Source of the DNA: Desulfocapsa sp. | GTDB taxonomy: Bacteria; Desulfobacterota; Desulfobulbia; Desulfobulbales; Desulfocapsaceae | Direction: 5' to 3' | Length of the DNA: 64,000 bases | Assembly: GCA_022712975.1 (NCBI GenBank) | Contig: JAFLJO010000077.1 | Span: 1 to 64,000, forward strand | Shown here: positions 26,719 to 36,165 of the stretch, one piece after another | Layout: every line of letters begins with the position of its first letter | Numbering within the stretch: position 1 is the stretch's first letter | Notes under the pieces: generated by a model | Database searches by the model: none | Told to the model about the DNA's origin: nothing | Seen by the model: the letters and a program-made list of their open reading frames with translations, nothing else | Position numbers and translations under genes: made by a program

Positions 26719-28881
26719 ATGCTTGTCAAAATATTTCCATTTCTACTCTGGTTCAAGGGATACAAGAAACAAACCCTTAGAGTAGATTTTATATCCGGTC
26801 TTACCGTGGCCATGGTGTTGATCCCCCAGTCCATGGCCTACGCACAGCTTGCCGGACTGCCCCCTTATTACGGTCTGTACGCCGCCTTTTTGCCGCCGCT
26901 GATTGCGGCGCTGTTCGGTTCCAGCAACCAGCTGGCTACTGGTCCGGTGGCCATTGTTTCTCTGATGACCGCAGCAACCCTTGAACCCCTGGCTACCATG
27001 GGCGGTGAGATGTTTATCGCTTATGCGGTATTGCTGGCCTTTATGGTAGGTGTTTTTCAGTTTCTTCTGGGAATATTGCGACTCGGCCTGGTGATAAACT
27101 TTCTTTCCCATCCCGTGGTCAATGGTTTCACCACGGCAGCGGCTATTATTATCGCTTCGTCACAACTTTCAAATGTGTTCGGCGTCTCTGTTGACAAAGC
27201 CGACTATCACTATCAAACTATCATTCGGGTAATTCAATCGGCCTTTGACTACAGTCACTTGCCCACCATCGGCATGGCAATACTGGCCATCGTCATCATG
27301 GTCGGACTGCGCCGATTGAACCAGAAGCTGCCAAACGTACTGATTGCGGTGGTGGTTACCACGGTTCTATCGTGGGCTGTCGGTTTTCATAACGATAAGC
27401 GGATTTCCATTGATGATTTAGCGTCACCGGCAGTCAGAGAAATGGTGAGGGATTTCAATGGGACCCAAGTGGATTATATAAGGCTCAGTGATGCCCGCGC
27501 TGATCTCAATGAGATAATAGACAAACTGCAAAAACAGAAAAACTATAACGGCATGGAGCTTATCGCCCTCGAAAACGAACTGGCTGTACTTAATTTTCAG
27601 CTAAAAGAAAACAAGCATCAAGCTCATTTGGTCCGCTCTAAACTCCGTGATCTTCATTTTTCCGCGGTTACATCTCAGAACAACGGGCTGATCTTTTATT
27701 CCCACAACGGTGTGCCGGTTGGGGTTGAGGCCGACGGTAGACCTTGGCGCCTTAAAATAAGCAACAAACCGCTGGACGAAAATTCCCTTTTGATTATGGG
27801 TGGCGGCAGTGTGGTGGGGAGTATCCCAGAAGGTATTCCACGCTTGAGTATGCCGATAATTGATTTTGAGATTGTCAGCCGGCTGCTCACCTATGCAATT
27901 ATCATCTCGTTGCTGGGTTTCATGGAGGCCATTGCCATTGCCAAGGCCATGGCCGCTAAAACCGGCCAGAAACTCAATGTCAACCAGGAATTGATCGGCC
28001 AGGGACTGGCAAATATCATCGGTTCTTTTGGTTCCAGTTATCCGGTTTCCGGTTCGTTTTCCCGGTCAGCGGTTAATCTGCAATCCGGGGCAATTACAGG
28101 GATGTCCAATGTTTTTTCCAGCCTGGTGGTGATGATAACCCTGCTCTTCTTCACCCCCTTGCTCTATCATTTGCCCCAGGCAGTGCTGGCCTGCGTCATT
28201 ATGCTGGCGGTGATCGGTCTTATTAATATAAAGGGGTTTGTTCATGCCTGGAAGGCAAAACAGTCAGACGGCGTTATTTCCGTTATCTCTTTTCTTGTAA
28301 CTCTGGGTATGGCGCCGAATCTTGAATTGGGTATCATGGTCGGCGTGGTTCTTTCACTCGGAGTTTTTCTGTTTCAGCGGATGCGGCCCAAAGTTTCAAG
28401 GCTCAGCATGGACAGCGTCGGAGTTTTGCGCTGTGTTGACAGCCATAATTTGGGAAGTTGCCGACATATAGCAGTGCTTCGTTTTGACGGTATCCTGTTT
28501 TTTGTCAACTCCAGTTTTCTTGACGAGGAAGTATTCAGGATCAGATCGTCAAGTCCGGATCTTAGATGCCTTCTACTGGTAGCGGAAGGGATCAATGGTC
28601 TGGATTCCTCAGCCGAAGATGCTCTGTCGCTACTGGTGGATCGGATCCGTAGCAGTGGCGTACGCTTCACCATGAGCAGGGTGAAGGATAGTGTTCGGCA
28701 AGTTATGGAACGTACCGGGCTTCTGGAAAAAATCGGCGAGGAAAACATCTATGATTCTACGGAAGCGGCCATCCAGGATATATCCAGTAGGATACATGCC
28801 GAGCCTGGGCAGGAAAAAGGCGCCTGTCGAGGCTGTCCTCTCTTGACCTATGTGCCAAGAGTAGAGACAGCTGAGAACTAA
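26719..28881 (+). CDS. SulP-family anion transporter with STAS domain and large soluble insert
   Basis: About 720 residues from ATG 26719, with AAGGAGG at 26701-26707; an in-frame TTG at 26692 lies before that site and is less likely. The transporter core has the SulP signature region VAMVLIPQSMAYAQLAGLPPYYGLYAAFLPP and TGPVAIVSLMTAA. A STAS domain occupies about residues 555-690. Between membrane helices, after FHNDKRIS (about residue 230) up to GSIPEGIPRLSMP (about 380), lies an unusual insert of roughly 145 residues with a predicted coiled coil (DARADLNEIIDKLQKQKNYN...) that ordinary SulP proteins lack. Substrate may be bicarbonate (BicA-like) or sulfate. It precedes cooS by 69 nt. Confidence 0.88.
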   Translation: MLVKIFPFLLWFKGYKKQTLRVDFISGLTVAMVLIPQSMAYAQLAGLPPYYGLYAAFLPPLIAALFGSSNQLATGPVAIVSLMTAATLEPLATMGGEMFIAYAVLLAFMVGVFQFLLGILRLGLVINFLSHPVVNGFTTAAAIIIASSQLSNVFGVSVDKADYHYQTIIRVIQSAFDYSHLPTIGMAILAIVIMVGLRRLNQKLPNVLIAVVVTTVLSWAVGFHNDKRISIDDLASPAVREMVRDFNGTQVDYIRLSDARADLNEIIDKLQKQKNYNGMELIALENELAVLNFQLKENKHQAHLVRSKLRDLHFSAVTSQNNGLIFYSHNGVPVGVEADGRPWRLKISNKPLDENSLLIMGGGSVVGSIPEGIPRLSMPIIDFEIVSRLLTYAIIISLLGFMEAIAIAKAMAAKTGQKLNVNQELIGQGLANIIGSFGSSYPVSGSFSRSAVNLQSGAITGMSNVFSSLVVMITLLFFTPLLYHLPQAVLACVIMLAVIGLINIKGFVHAWKAKQSDGVISVISFLVTLGMAPNLELGIMVGVVLSLGVFLFQRMRPKVSRLSMDSVGVLRCVDSHNLGSCRHIAVLRFDGILFFVNSSFLDEEVFRIRSSSPDLRCLLLVAEGINGLDSSAEDALSLLVDRIRSSGVRFTMSRVKDSVRQVMERTGLLEKIGEENIYDSTEAAIQDISSRIHAEPGQEKGACRGCPLLTYVPRVETAEN

Positions 28882-28950
28882 TGGCCTTATGAAATCACTA
28901 TAATTATGATAAGTTAAAGACATTTTAGTTTTTTATAAAGGAGTATTATT

Positions 28951-30963
28951 ATGAGTAAAACCAAAACATCTAGAAATCTTTCCCAGAATTGCAAGGGTAT
29001 TGCCTGTGATGTTTGCATGGATATTTCAGAGCAGGCCGAGGCAAGAGGAGTGCAAACATATATTCAGAGGATGAACAATCGTCCCATTGAAACCTGTCTT
29101 TTCGGCACGGGCGGCACCTGTTGCCGCATCTGTTCTCTTGGCCCATGCATGATTATCGAATCGGCTCCGGACACCATCGGTATCTGTGGTGCTACAGCCG
29201 ATACGGTGGCGGCGCGTAATTTCGCCCGCATGGTAGCGGCAGGATCTTCCGCCCATATAGACCACGCTCTGGAGGTTGCCTTGGGCTTTATGGCAACGGC
29301 TAGAGGAGAAACCGATTTTGAAATAAAGGATGAGCGTGCGTTGCACACCATGGCAAAAATGTATGACATTGAAATTGAGGGTCGTGACAAAAAAGATATT
29401 GCTCTTGACGTAGGAGAGAAGTCCCTGGCCGAATTTGGTCGGCAGGAGGGAAGTCTTTATGGCTTACGGAGGGCGCCGAAAAAACTTCAGGAAATGTGGG
29501 AAAGAACCGGTGTTGCTCCGCGTGGTATTCAGAGGGAAGTTGTAGATACGATGCATCGCACTAATATGGGCAATGATCAGGATTATCGTAATTTGATTAA
29601 GCAGGCGACCAGAGTTGCTCTGGCCGATGGTTGGGGTGCGTCCATGATCGCCACCGGCCTGCAGGACATCATGTTCAAAGCGCCGAAGCCCATTAGATCC
29701 ACGGTCAATGTCGGTCTCGGTGTACTGTCAGAGGACAAGGTAAACATTACCTTGCATGGCCATGATCCCTTATTGGTTGAGGCCATGGCTATAGTTTCGC
29801 AGGAACCGGAAATTGAGGCGGCGGCCAAAAAAGTTGGTGCTGCCGGGGTTAACATGGTTGGTGTCTGCTGTTCTGGTGTTGAAGGGATCATGCGGCACGG
29901 CATCCCTGTAGCTGGCGGCCTGGTTCAACAGGAGATGGTCATTGCTTCCGGAGCTGTTGAGGCTATGGTGGTAGATATTCAGTGCATTATGCAGTCTTTG
30001 CCGGAAGTTGCCAAGCATTACCATACCGAGGTTATTACCACTTCTGACCGGGCCAAGATTGTCGGTGCCACTCACATCCAAGTGAATCACCATAACACTT
30101 TGGCCGTGGCCAGGGAAATTATTCTGCGGGCCGTTGCCCGTTTTCCGAAACGTGGTGATGTTCATCTGACGGAAAATAAGGAAGAAGTCGTAGTTGGTTT
30201 CACATTTGAGAGCGTTAAAAATATGCTGGGTGGCAAGTTCCGGGCCTCATACAAACCACTGAATGACAATATTGTTAACGGTCGGATTCGAGGAGTCGGA
30301 GTTATTGTCGGTTGCTCCAGCCCACGCACCAAGGCGGGTGATGATATCGTCACCGTAGCCAAAGAACTGATTAAAAATAATGTCATGGTGGTAGCAACCG
30401 GCTGTGCTGCCACGGAATGCGGACGGGCAGGGCTGTTACGACCGGAAGCCGCCATGAAGTATGCCGGAGACGGCTTGCGGGAAGTCTGCGAGGCCATTGG
30501 CATGCCGCCGGCTCTTCATCGGGGCTCATGTGTTGATAACAGTCGTATGTTGGTTGGCTGCACGGAGTTGGTGGAGGTTGGAGGCCTGGGCGATGATTTT
30601 AGCCAGCTACCGGCCGCTGGTTGCGCCCCGGAATGGATGAGCGAAAAGGCATTGGCCATTGGGCAATACTATGTGGGCAGCGGCTTGCTGGTGGTGTTCG
30701 GTCGTGTTTTCCCTACATCCGGCAGCAAGGTGGTCACCGATTATCTCTGCAACGGCATTGAAAATGATTACGGCGGCAAATGGGCCATAGAAGAAGACCC
30801 GATAAAGATGGCACATTTGATGATGGAGCATATTGAAAAGAAGCGTGACGCTTTGGGTATCAACCAGGAGAAGCAGCGGGTGCTTTACGATATGGCTATG
30901 CGGCGGGACTTGGATAAAGACGAGGGCAGTGGTATTGGTGATGTCGGTTGCGCCGGCTCCTAG
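28951..30963 (+). CDS. cooS: NiFe carbon monoxide dehydrogenase, catalytic subunit
   Basis: A 670-residue monofunctional CO dehydrogenase interconverting CO and CO2 at a [NiFe4S] C-cluster. The cysteine-rich start (IACDVCM, then GGTCCRICSLGPCMI) supplies D- and B-clusters. GICGATADTVAARNFARMVAAG is the family hallmark, and C-cluster ligands lie in VGVCCSGVEGIMRHGIP, ATGCAATECGRAG and GSCVDNSRMLVG. A clear ribosome-binding site (AAAGGAG) precedes ATG 28951. No cooC maturation or cooF ferredoxin gene is adjacent; the upstream neighbour is the SulP transporter, likely in the same transcript. It could detoxify or use CO, or feed CO2 reduction. Confidence 0.95.
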   Translation: MSKTKTSRNLSQNCKGIACDVCMDISEQAEARGVQTYIQRMNNRPIETCLFGTGGTCCRICSLGPCMIIESAPDTIGICGATADTVAARNFARMVAAGSSAHIDHALEVALGFMATARGETDFEIKDERALHTMAKMYDIEIEGRDKKDIALDVGEKSLAEFGRQEGSLYGLRRAPKKLQEMWERTGVAPRGIQREVVDTMHRTNMGNDQDYRNLIKQATRVALADGWGASMIATGLQDIMFKAPKPIRSTVNVGLGVLSEDKVNITLHGHDPLLVEAMAIVSQEPEIEAAAKKVGAAGVNMVGVCCSGVEGIMRHGIPVAGGLVQQEMVIASGAVEAMVVDIQCIMQSLPEVAKHYHTEVITTSDRAKIVGATHIQVNHHNTLAVAREIILRAVARFPKRGDVHLTENKEEVVVGFTFESVKNMLGGKFRASYKPLNDNIVNGRIRGVGVIVGCSSPRTKAGDDIVTVAKELIKNNVMVVATGCAATECGRAGLLRPEAAMKYAGDGLREVCEAIGMPPALHRGSCVDNSRMLVGCTELVEVGGLGDDFSQLPAAGCAPEWMSEKALAIGQYYVGSGLLVVFGRVFPTSGSKVVTDYLCNGIENDYGGKWAIEEDPIKMAHLMMEHIEKKRDALGINQEKQRVLYDMAMRRDLDKDEGSGIGDVGCAGS

Positions 30964-31052
30964 CACCTTTCAAAGCATCTTGATCGTTCAGAAGAGAACA
31001 ACCAGAAAACTGAATAGTTCCATCGGTTTTATTTTGGTAAACGGTTATATCT

Positions 31053-31164
31053 ATGTATCTGGCAACTTGAATTTTTCGAGAATGTTTCTTATGTGGATCG
31101 CTGGTTATCGGTTATCAGTTACTGAGCACTGATAACTGATAACTTCTGTCCGCAGGGCATCATG
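31053..31164 (-). repeat. Dispersed repeat, copy D (inverted, diverged)
   Basis: On the minus strand it begins CATGATGCCCTGCGGACAGAAG and has heptamer-like TTATCAG TTATCAG units; its far end ATGTATC-TGG...TGTTTCTTATG matches the reverse complement of the family tail in degraded form. The middle makes a strong hairpin: GTTATCAGT pairs with ACTGATAAC. It lies directly before the second leader copy. Confidence 0.65.
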
Positions 31165-31167
31165 TGT

Positions 31168-31361
31168 ATGTTCTGACAGTTCTTTGGTATTTGTTGTTGG
31201 GAGCGGTCAGATGAAGTGGTGTTATTGTGTTTGTACGAGCATCAATTTTGAGGGGAAGAGAGTTTTTAAAAGCTGTTGTAGCTAGAGCTTCATGTTTCAT
31301 GAAGCTTGGTGGCTGTGCTTTTCTCTCCTTTTGCTCGCTGAAAAAGCTATTATTTATCACC
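31168..31361 (+). promoter_or_regulatory. Duplicated leader, copy 2 (upstream of sbtA)
   Basis: Similar to 26323-26510 with the same ordered blocks (GGTCAGATGAAGTGGTGTTA, ATCAATTTTG, CTCCTTTTGCTCGCTGAAAA, TTATCACC). It lacks the 42-bp tandem unit of copy 1 and contains instead a perfect hairpin, AGCTTCATG-TTT-CATGAAGCT (31286-31306). It ends 27 nt before the sbtA ATG, so it could include both promoter and untranslated leader. Confidence 0.7.
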
Positions 31362-31388
31362 CACCAACAGGATAGAAGGAGAAAATAA

Positions 31389-32378
31389 ATGACTACAAAT
31401 TTAGATTTAATAATTCAAAATATTCTTAATCCCCCTATACTTTTCTTTTTTTTAGGAATGCTGGCAGTTTTTGTAAAATCAGACTTATCAATACCCCAGC
31501 CTTTATCGAAGTTTTTTTCCCTTTTTTTACTAATAGCAATCGGTCTTCACGGAGGATATGAGTTATCTCAAAGTGGATTAACTCCTTATATATTAAAAGC
31601 TCTATCACTAGCAGTGCTTATGGCTATTTTAGTTCCTATTTATAGCTATTTTATACTTAAGATTAAACTCGATGTCTACAATGCCGCAGCCGTTAGTGCA
31701 ACTTATGGATCAATCAGTGCAGTTACATTTATCACAGGTGTTACCTATCTTCAATCTTTAGGTGTTGAATATGGTGGATATATGGTTGCTGCTATGACAC
31801 TTATGGAATCGCCAGCAATTATAGTTGGGCTTGTTTTTGCTGTATATTTCGCAAGAGATAAAAATAAAAAAGGTGAGTCAGAAAAAACCAATTGGGGCGA
31901 AATATTAAGGGAGGCATTTTTAAATCCTTCTGTTTATTTACTAATGGGTGCACTGACAATTGGTATTGTAACCGGAAAGAATGGTTGGGAATCAATGAGT
32001 CCTCTATTCGGAGATCTGTTTAAGGGAATACTCGCTTTCTTCTTATTGGATATGGGATTGGTAGCTGCAAAAAGAATGCATGAGCTAAAAAAACTTGGTC
32101 CATTCCTTATTATATTCGCAATATTAATGCCTATAGTTAATGCCAGTGTTGGTATCGCTTTGGCATATTTCTTTGAACTTACAAAAGGGGATGCACTTTT
32201 ACTTGCATTATTAAGTGGTAGTGCTTCCTATATTGCTGTACCAGCTGCGATGAGACTTTCAGTCCCTGAAGCAAATCCCAGCATTTATCTGCCACTGAGT
32301 CTTGCGGTTACATTTCCTTTTAATATTTCATTGGGAATACCGTTGTATTATTTTATAATTAACAATATATGGAGTTGA
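31389..32378 (+). CDS. sbtA: Sodium-dependent bicarbonate transporter SbtA
   Basis: A 329-residue protein with about ten membrane helices. NILNPPILFFFLGMLAVF-VKSDLSIPQPLSKFFSLFL and IGLHGGYELSQSG match the SbtA (DUF897) family that imports bicarbonate with sodium in CO2-concentrating bacteria. GAAGGAG precedes ATG 31389. The next gene, 1 nt away, is its PII-like partner, the canonical sbtA-sbtB arrangement. The DNA is markedly AT-richer than the flanking cooS and ilvC genes, as are sbtB, purK and purE, suggesting the block was acquired together, perhaps from a Campylobacterota-like donor. Confidence 0.92.
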   Translation: MTTNLDLIIQNILNPPILFFFLGMLAVFVKSDLSIPQPLSKFFSLFLLIAIGLHGGYELSQSGLTPYILKALSLAVLMAILVPIYSYFILKIKLDVYNAAAVSATYGSISAVTFITGVTYLQSLGVEYGGYMVAAMTLMESPAIIVGLVFAVYFARDKNKKGESEKTNWGEILREAFLNPSVYLLMGALTIGIVTGKNGWESMSPLFGDLFKGILAFFLLDMGLVAAKRMHELKKLGPFLIIFAILMPIVNASVGIALAYFFELTKGDALLLALLSGSASYIAVPAAMRLSVPEANPSIYLPLSLAVTFPFNISLGIPLYYFIINNIWS

Positions 32379-32379
32379 T

Positions 32380-32694
32380 GTGAAAAAAATAGAGATCATA
32401 TTTGAGACGATTTATTTAAACAGACTACTTGATCTGTTTAGTGAAAAAGGGATATTGGGTTATACTCTCATAAGAGATATCGAAGGTAAAGGCTCAACTG
32501 GTATGAAGTCATCTGATCAAATTGGTGATATCTTTAGAAGCAATTATATTTTTACAATATGTGAAGAGGAGAAGCTCGATAGCATAATTGAAGGTATAAG
32601 AGATTTTATCAAAAGATATGGTGGCAAATGTATGGTTACTGATGTCTTATTGATAACGCCAACAGTTACAGATCAAAATCTTAAGAATGAATAA
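32380..32694 (+). CDS. sbtB: SbtB-like PII-family regulator
   Basis: A 104-residue protein with the PII-like ferredoxin-fold pattern (KKIEIIFETIYLNRLLDLFSEKGILGYTLIRDIEGKG) and a T-loop region (STGMKSSDQIGDIFRSN) without the GlnB Tyr51 site. In cyanobacteria SbtB binds cAMP/AMP/ADP and gates SbtA. GTG 32380 begins right after the sbtA TGA, with GGAG nearby. Its closeness to sbtA makes the assignment likely, although the sequence alone would only say PII-like. Confidence 0.82.
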   Translation: MKKIEIIFETIYLNRLLDLFSEKGILGYTLIRDIEGKGSTGMKSSDQIGDIFRSNYIFTICEEEKLDSIIEGIRDFIKRYGGKCMVTDVLLITPTVTDQNLKNE

Positions 32695-33838
32695 AACTTT
32701 TAACTACTCTGCCATGAAAATTGGCATTATTGGTGGTGGACAGTTAGGAAAAAATATGGCTCAAGAAGCCAAAAAAATGGGGTTTTATGTAACCATACTT
32801 GATCCTACTCCAAACTGTCCAGCCGCCCAGGTTTCAGATAAACAAATTGTAGGTAATCTTCATAATAAAGCTAAATTATCACAACTTGTAGAAGAGAGTG
32901 ATGTAACAACATTTGAGCTTGAACATGTTGATACATCAATTTTGCAGAAAATGTATGACAGTGGAAGCAGTATCTATCCATCTCCGTATCTGATTGAACT
33001 CATTCAAGATAAATATAGACAAAAAAAGCTGCTCGACAAAAGTGGAATACCCGTACCTGCGTATAGAAGCGTAGACTCTCCTGAGTCTCTTAGAAGTTTT
33101 GGTTTTCCTGTTATTCAAAAAGCGAGAAAAGGTGGCTATGATGGCAAAGGGGTTGTTTTACTTAAGAGTGAAAATGATTTAGCAAATGGTATTAAAGTCG
33201 AATCTTTTATAGAAGAATTAGTAGATATTGATAAAGAGATTGCCGTTATGGTAGCTCGAAGTATTGAGGGTGAAATTGCATGTTACCCAGTAGTTGAAAT
33301 GATTTTTGATGAGAGAGTTAATATCTGTGATACGGTAATTGCACCTGCTAGAATTGATGAGAAGACAGATGCAGAGGCAAAAGCACTTGCTCTTAAATCA
33401 ATTGAAGCATTAGATGGTGTTGGAATTTTTGGTGTTGAGATGTTCTTAACAAAAGACAAGAAAATCCTGGTTAATGAAATTGCGCCAAGACCTCACAATT
33501 CAGGACACTATACAATTGAATCATGTTTAACTTCTCAATTTGAACAATTGATTAGAGCTGTAACAAACCTTCCTTTAGGTTCTACTAAGTTAGTATCTCC
33601 AGCAGCTATGGTTAACCTATTGGGAGAAGAAGGCTATAGAGGTGAGCCAATAATTGAAGGAATTCAAGAGGCTCTGTCAATACCTGGATTATCATTCCAT
33701 TTCTATGGTAAAAAAGAGACGGCTCCTTTTAGAAAAATGGGGCATATAACAGTATCAGATGAAGATTTAGATACAGCTCTTGAAAAAGCAGAAAAAGCAA
33801 AACGTATTTTAAAAGTGAAAGGAGCAATTAAAATATGA
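32687..33838 (+). CDS. purK: 5-(carboxyamino)imidazole ribonucleotide synthase
   Basis: A 383-residue ATP-grasp enzyme that uses ATP and bicarbonate to carboxylate AIR to N5-CAIR in purine synthesis. [22 protein letters not shown] opens the biotin-carboxylase-like N-domain; then come [15 protein letters not shown] and [18 protein letters not shown], the ATP-grasp core. ATG 32687 overlaps sbtB by 8 nt; ATG 32714 gives the more usual PurK start and is a realistic alternative. The bicarbonate-using enzyme directly behind a bicarbonate importer is notable. AT-rich like its neighbours. Confidence 0.92.
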   Translation: MNKTFNYSAMKIGIIGGGQLGKNMAQEAKKMGFYVTILDPTPNCPAAQVSDKQIVGNLHNKAKLSQLVEESDVTTFELEHVDTSILQKMYDSGSSIYPSPYLIELIQDKYRQKKLLDKSGIPVPAYRSVDSPESLRSFGFPVIQKARKGGYDGKGVVLLKSENDLANGIKVESFIEELVDIDKEIAVMVARSIEGEIACYPVVEMIFDERVNICDTVIAPARIDEKTDAEAKALALKSIEALDGVGIFGVEMFLTKDKKILVNEIAPRPHNSGHYTIESCLTSQFEQLIRAVTNLPLGSTKLVSPAAMVNLLGEEGYRGEPIIEGIQEALSIPGLSFHFYGKKETAPFRKMGHITVSDEDLDTALEKAEKAKRILKVKGAIKI

Positions 33839-34362
33839 GTAAACCATTGGTCGGAATTATTATGGGTAGTGATTCAGACCTGCCAATTATGCAAGAAGCG
33901 GCTAAAATGTTGGACTATTTTGGCATAGAGTATGAAATTACAATAGTATCAGCACACAGAACCCCGGAGCGACTGTTTAAATATTCCAAAGATGCAGAAG
34001 AGAGAGGACTTGCAACAATTATTGCAGGAGCAGGTGGGGCAGCTCACTTGCCAGGCATGGTTGCTTCTCTTACATCTTTACCAGTAATTGGCGTCCCTAT
34101 TAAACTTTCGTCTTTAGATGGAATGGATTCTTTGTTATCTATCGTGCAGATGCCCGGAGGAGTCCCTGTCGCAACTGTTGCAATTAACGGCGCAAAAAAT
34201 GCGGGAATTTTAGCAGCAGAAATTTTAGGTATACAATACGCAGAGATTAGAAAAAAAATCAACGAATACAAAAAAGAACTTCAAAATGCGGTTGAGAAAA
34301 AAGCAGAAAATTTAGAAAAGCTGAATTACACTCAGTATATAAAAACTTATTTAAATAAGTAA
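33835..34362 (+). CDS. purE: N5-CAIR mutase (class I PurE)
   Basis: A 175-residue protein. [29 protein letters not shown] and [16 protein letters not shown] are the PurE substrate-binding motifs with the catalytic His in SAHRTP. With PurK present it is class I, converting N5-CAIR to CAIR. It overlaps purK by 4 nt (ATGA), with AAAGGAG upstream. The C-terminal tail, rich in lysine and glutamate (about 150-175), is longer than in E. coli PurE. Confidence 0.95.
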   Translation: MSKPLVGIIMGSDSDLPIMQEAAKMLDYFGIEYEITIVSAHRTPERLFKYSKDAEERGLATIIAGAGGAAHLPGMVASLTSLPVIGVPIKLSSLDGMDSLLSIVQMPGGVPVATVAINGAKNAGILAAEILGIQYAEIRKKINEYKKELQNAVEKKAENLEKLNYTQYIKTYLNK

Positions 34363-34419
34363 GTAACACAACTGGGATAGCCCCCCCCCATTCGGCTCAC
34401 TTCAGTGGTGGATGCCCGT

Positions 34420-34456
34420 AGTATTTGCTGGAAAAAAATTCTTTCCAGCAAATACT
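34420..34456. terminator. Bidirectional terminator between purE and ilvC
   Basis: AGTATTTGCTGGAAA and TTTCCAGCAAATACT form a perfect 15-bp stem with loop AAAATTC. It sits just downstream of the converging ilvC stop and 58 nt after purE. A run of nine C (34381-34389) precedes it. The A/T-rich stem bases allow function in both directions, though there is no long T tract outside. Confidence 0.75.
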
Positions 34457-34469
34457 GGGTGTTGCCGAT

Positions 34470-35942
34470 TTAGATGATCTGTTTCATCGCACTCATATAG
34501 GAACGAAGTTCTTCACCGATAGCCTCAACACCTGTGTAACGAATTGACTCATTGGTTTCAATGAGTTCAACGTTATTTACTCCATTATCGTTTACTTCCA
34601 AGGTTTTGCCGATAACATCGGTGTTCACTGTCTTCATGAAATCAGTCAGCAGCGGCAAACAGGCATGGTTGAAAAGGTAACAGCCATACTCAGCTGTATC
34701 TGAGATAACGACGTTCATCTCATAGAGTTTCTTTCGTGCAATAAGATTTGCAATAAGAGGTACCTCATGAAGAGACTCGTAATAGGCAGACTCTTCTTTA
34801 ATTCCGGCTGCAACCATGGTGTCAAAGGCGAGTTCAACGCCGGCCTTGATCATGGCGACCATAAGGATACCGTTGTCAAAAAACTCCTGCTCACTGATTT
34901 CAGTGTCAGCAGCGTTAGTTTTCTCAAAAGCGGTTTCTCCGGTTTCTTTACGCCATTTTAGCAGATTTACGTCATCATTGGCCCAGTCTTCCATCATCGT
35001 TTTGGAAAAATGTCCAGACATGATGTTATCCATGTGCTTGTGAAAGAGAGGCTCCATGATGCTTTTCAGTTCATCACAAAGCTCATTCGCTTTGATTTTT
35101 GCAGGATTGGAAAGCCGATCCATCATATTGGTGATGCCGCCGTGTTTCAGTGCTTCGGTGATGGTTTCCCAGCCAAACTGAATAAGTTTTACAGCATATC
35201 TGGCATCAATTCCCTGGTCAATCATCTTATCATAACAGAGAAGTGATCCGGTTTGGAGCATTCCGCAAAGAATGGTCTGCTCACCCATGAGATCAGATTT
35301 TACTTCTGCTACAAAGGAGGATTGCAGGCAGCCTGCACGATGTGCACCGGTTCCTGCTGCGTAGGCCCTGGCAACGTCCCAGCCGATTCCCTGAGGATCG
35401 TTTTCACGATGAACAGCAAGAAGAGTCGGAACGCCAAAGCCACGTTTGTACTCTTCACGTACTTCCGTTCCAGGAGATTTTGGCGCAACCATAACAACGG
35501 TAATATCATCACGGATCTGCATCCCTTCTTCAACAATGTTGAATCCGTGGGAGTAGGATAAACATGCACCCTGTTTCATGAGCGGCATAACAGCTTCAAT
35601 AACATTTGTGTGCTGTTTGTCAGGGGTCAGATTAATAACAAGGTCAGCAGTGGGAAGCATTTCCTGATAGGTTCCAACTTTGAAATCGTTTTCAGTGGCA
35701 TTTTTCCAGGATTGACGCTGTTCGGAAATTGCGGCATCACGAAGGGTGTAAGAGACATCAAGACCGGAATCACGAAGGTTTAATCCCTGATTGAAGCCCT
35801 GGGCACCGCAACCAACGATTACGATTTTTTTACCTTTAAGGGCGTCAACGCCATCAAATTCGGAAATATCCATAAACCGGCACTGACCAAGTTCTTCGAG
35901 CTGCAGGCGCAGGGGAAGACTGTTAAAATAGTTATTTGACAT
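34470..35942 (-). CDS. ilvC: Ketol-acid reductoisomerase, class II (long form)
   Basis: A 490-residue enzyme for the second step of branched-chain amino acid synthesis. ATG 35942 is chosen because AAGGAGT precedes it and because [20 protein letters not shown] matches class II enzymes; 27 residues of upstream open frame are probably untranslated. The Rossmann motif [18 protein letters not shown] lies near residue 35, and the doubled knotted C-domain with metal-binding Asp/Glu follows ([11 protein letters not shown], then [17 protein letters not shown]). E. coli IlvC has a similar length. It is divergent from the ilvY-like regulator. Confidence 0.96.
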   Translation of the reverse strand: MSNNYFNSLPLRLQLEELGQCRFMDISEFDGVDALKGKKIVIVGCGAQGFNQGLNLRDSGLDVSYTLRDAAISEQRQSWKNATENDFKVGTYQEMLPTADLVINLTPDKQHTNVIEAVMPLMKQGACLSYSHGFNIVEEGMQIRDDITVVMVAPKSPGTEVREEYKRGFGVPTLLAVHRENDPQGIGWDVARAYAAGTGAHRAGCLQSSFVAEVKSDLMGEQTILCGMLQTGSLLCYDKMIDQGIDARYAVKLIQFGWETITEALKHGGITNMMDRLSNPAKIKANELCDELKSIMEPLFHKHMDNIMSGHFSKTMMEDWANDDVNLLKWRKETGETAFEKTNAADTEISEQEFFDNGILMVAMIKAGVELAFDTMVAAGIKEESAYYESLHEVPLIANLIARKKLYEMNVVISDTAEYGCYLFNHACLPLLTDFMKTVNTDVIGKTLEVNDNGVNNVELIETNESIRYTGVEAIGEELRSYMSAMKQII

Positions 35943-36073
35943 GACAATACTCCTTGTTAAAAGAATGAACATCCAGCCCGGAGTAGATTCTAAAAATGAA
36001 TGCTGACTACCGGAACTGAACAAAAAATAAACGATGAAACAACTAATTATTGATTATTATAGTATTGATTTTT

Positions 36074-36118
36074 GTTGCGTAAAGTGATTTGTTTGTAATA
36101 TAGTGTTGCGGAAAATGA
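36074..36118. promoter_or_regulatory. Putative IlvY operator in the ilvC-ilvY gap
   Basis: GTTGCGTAAAGTGATTT (from 36074) and GTTGCGGAAAATGAAAT (from 36105) are direct repeats 31 bp apart, about three helical turns, in the divergent ilvC/ilvY gap. LysR regulators such as IlvY bind tandem sites in this position; E. coli IlvY sites also carry a TTGC core. Confidence 0.5.
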
Positions 36119-36165
36119 AATAAACGTTTTGTTTTTCAATTTTACACCCATCACCATACCTCAGT

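Noticed and set aside
34381..34389. Nine-C run as a phase-variation tract
   Set aside because: It lies between purE and the terminator, outside any coding frame or promoter that I can define.
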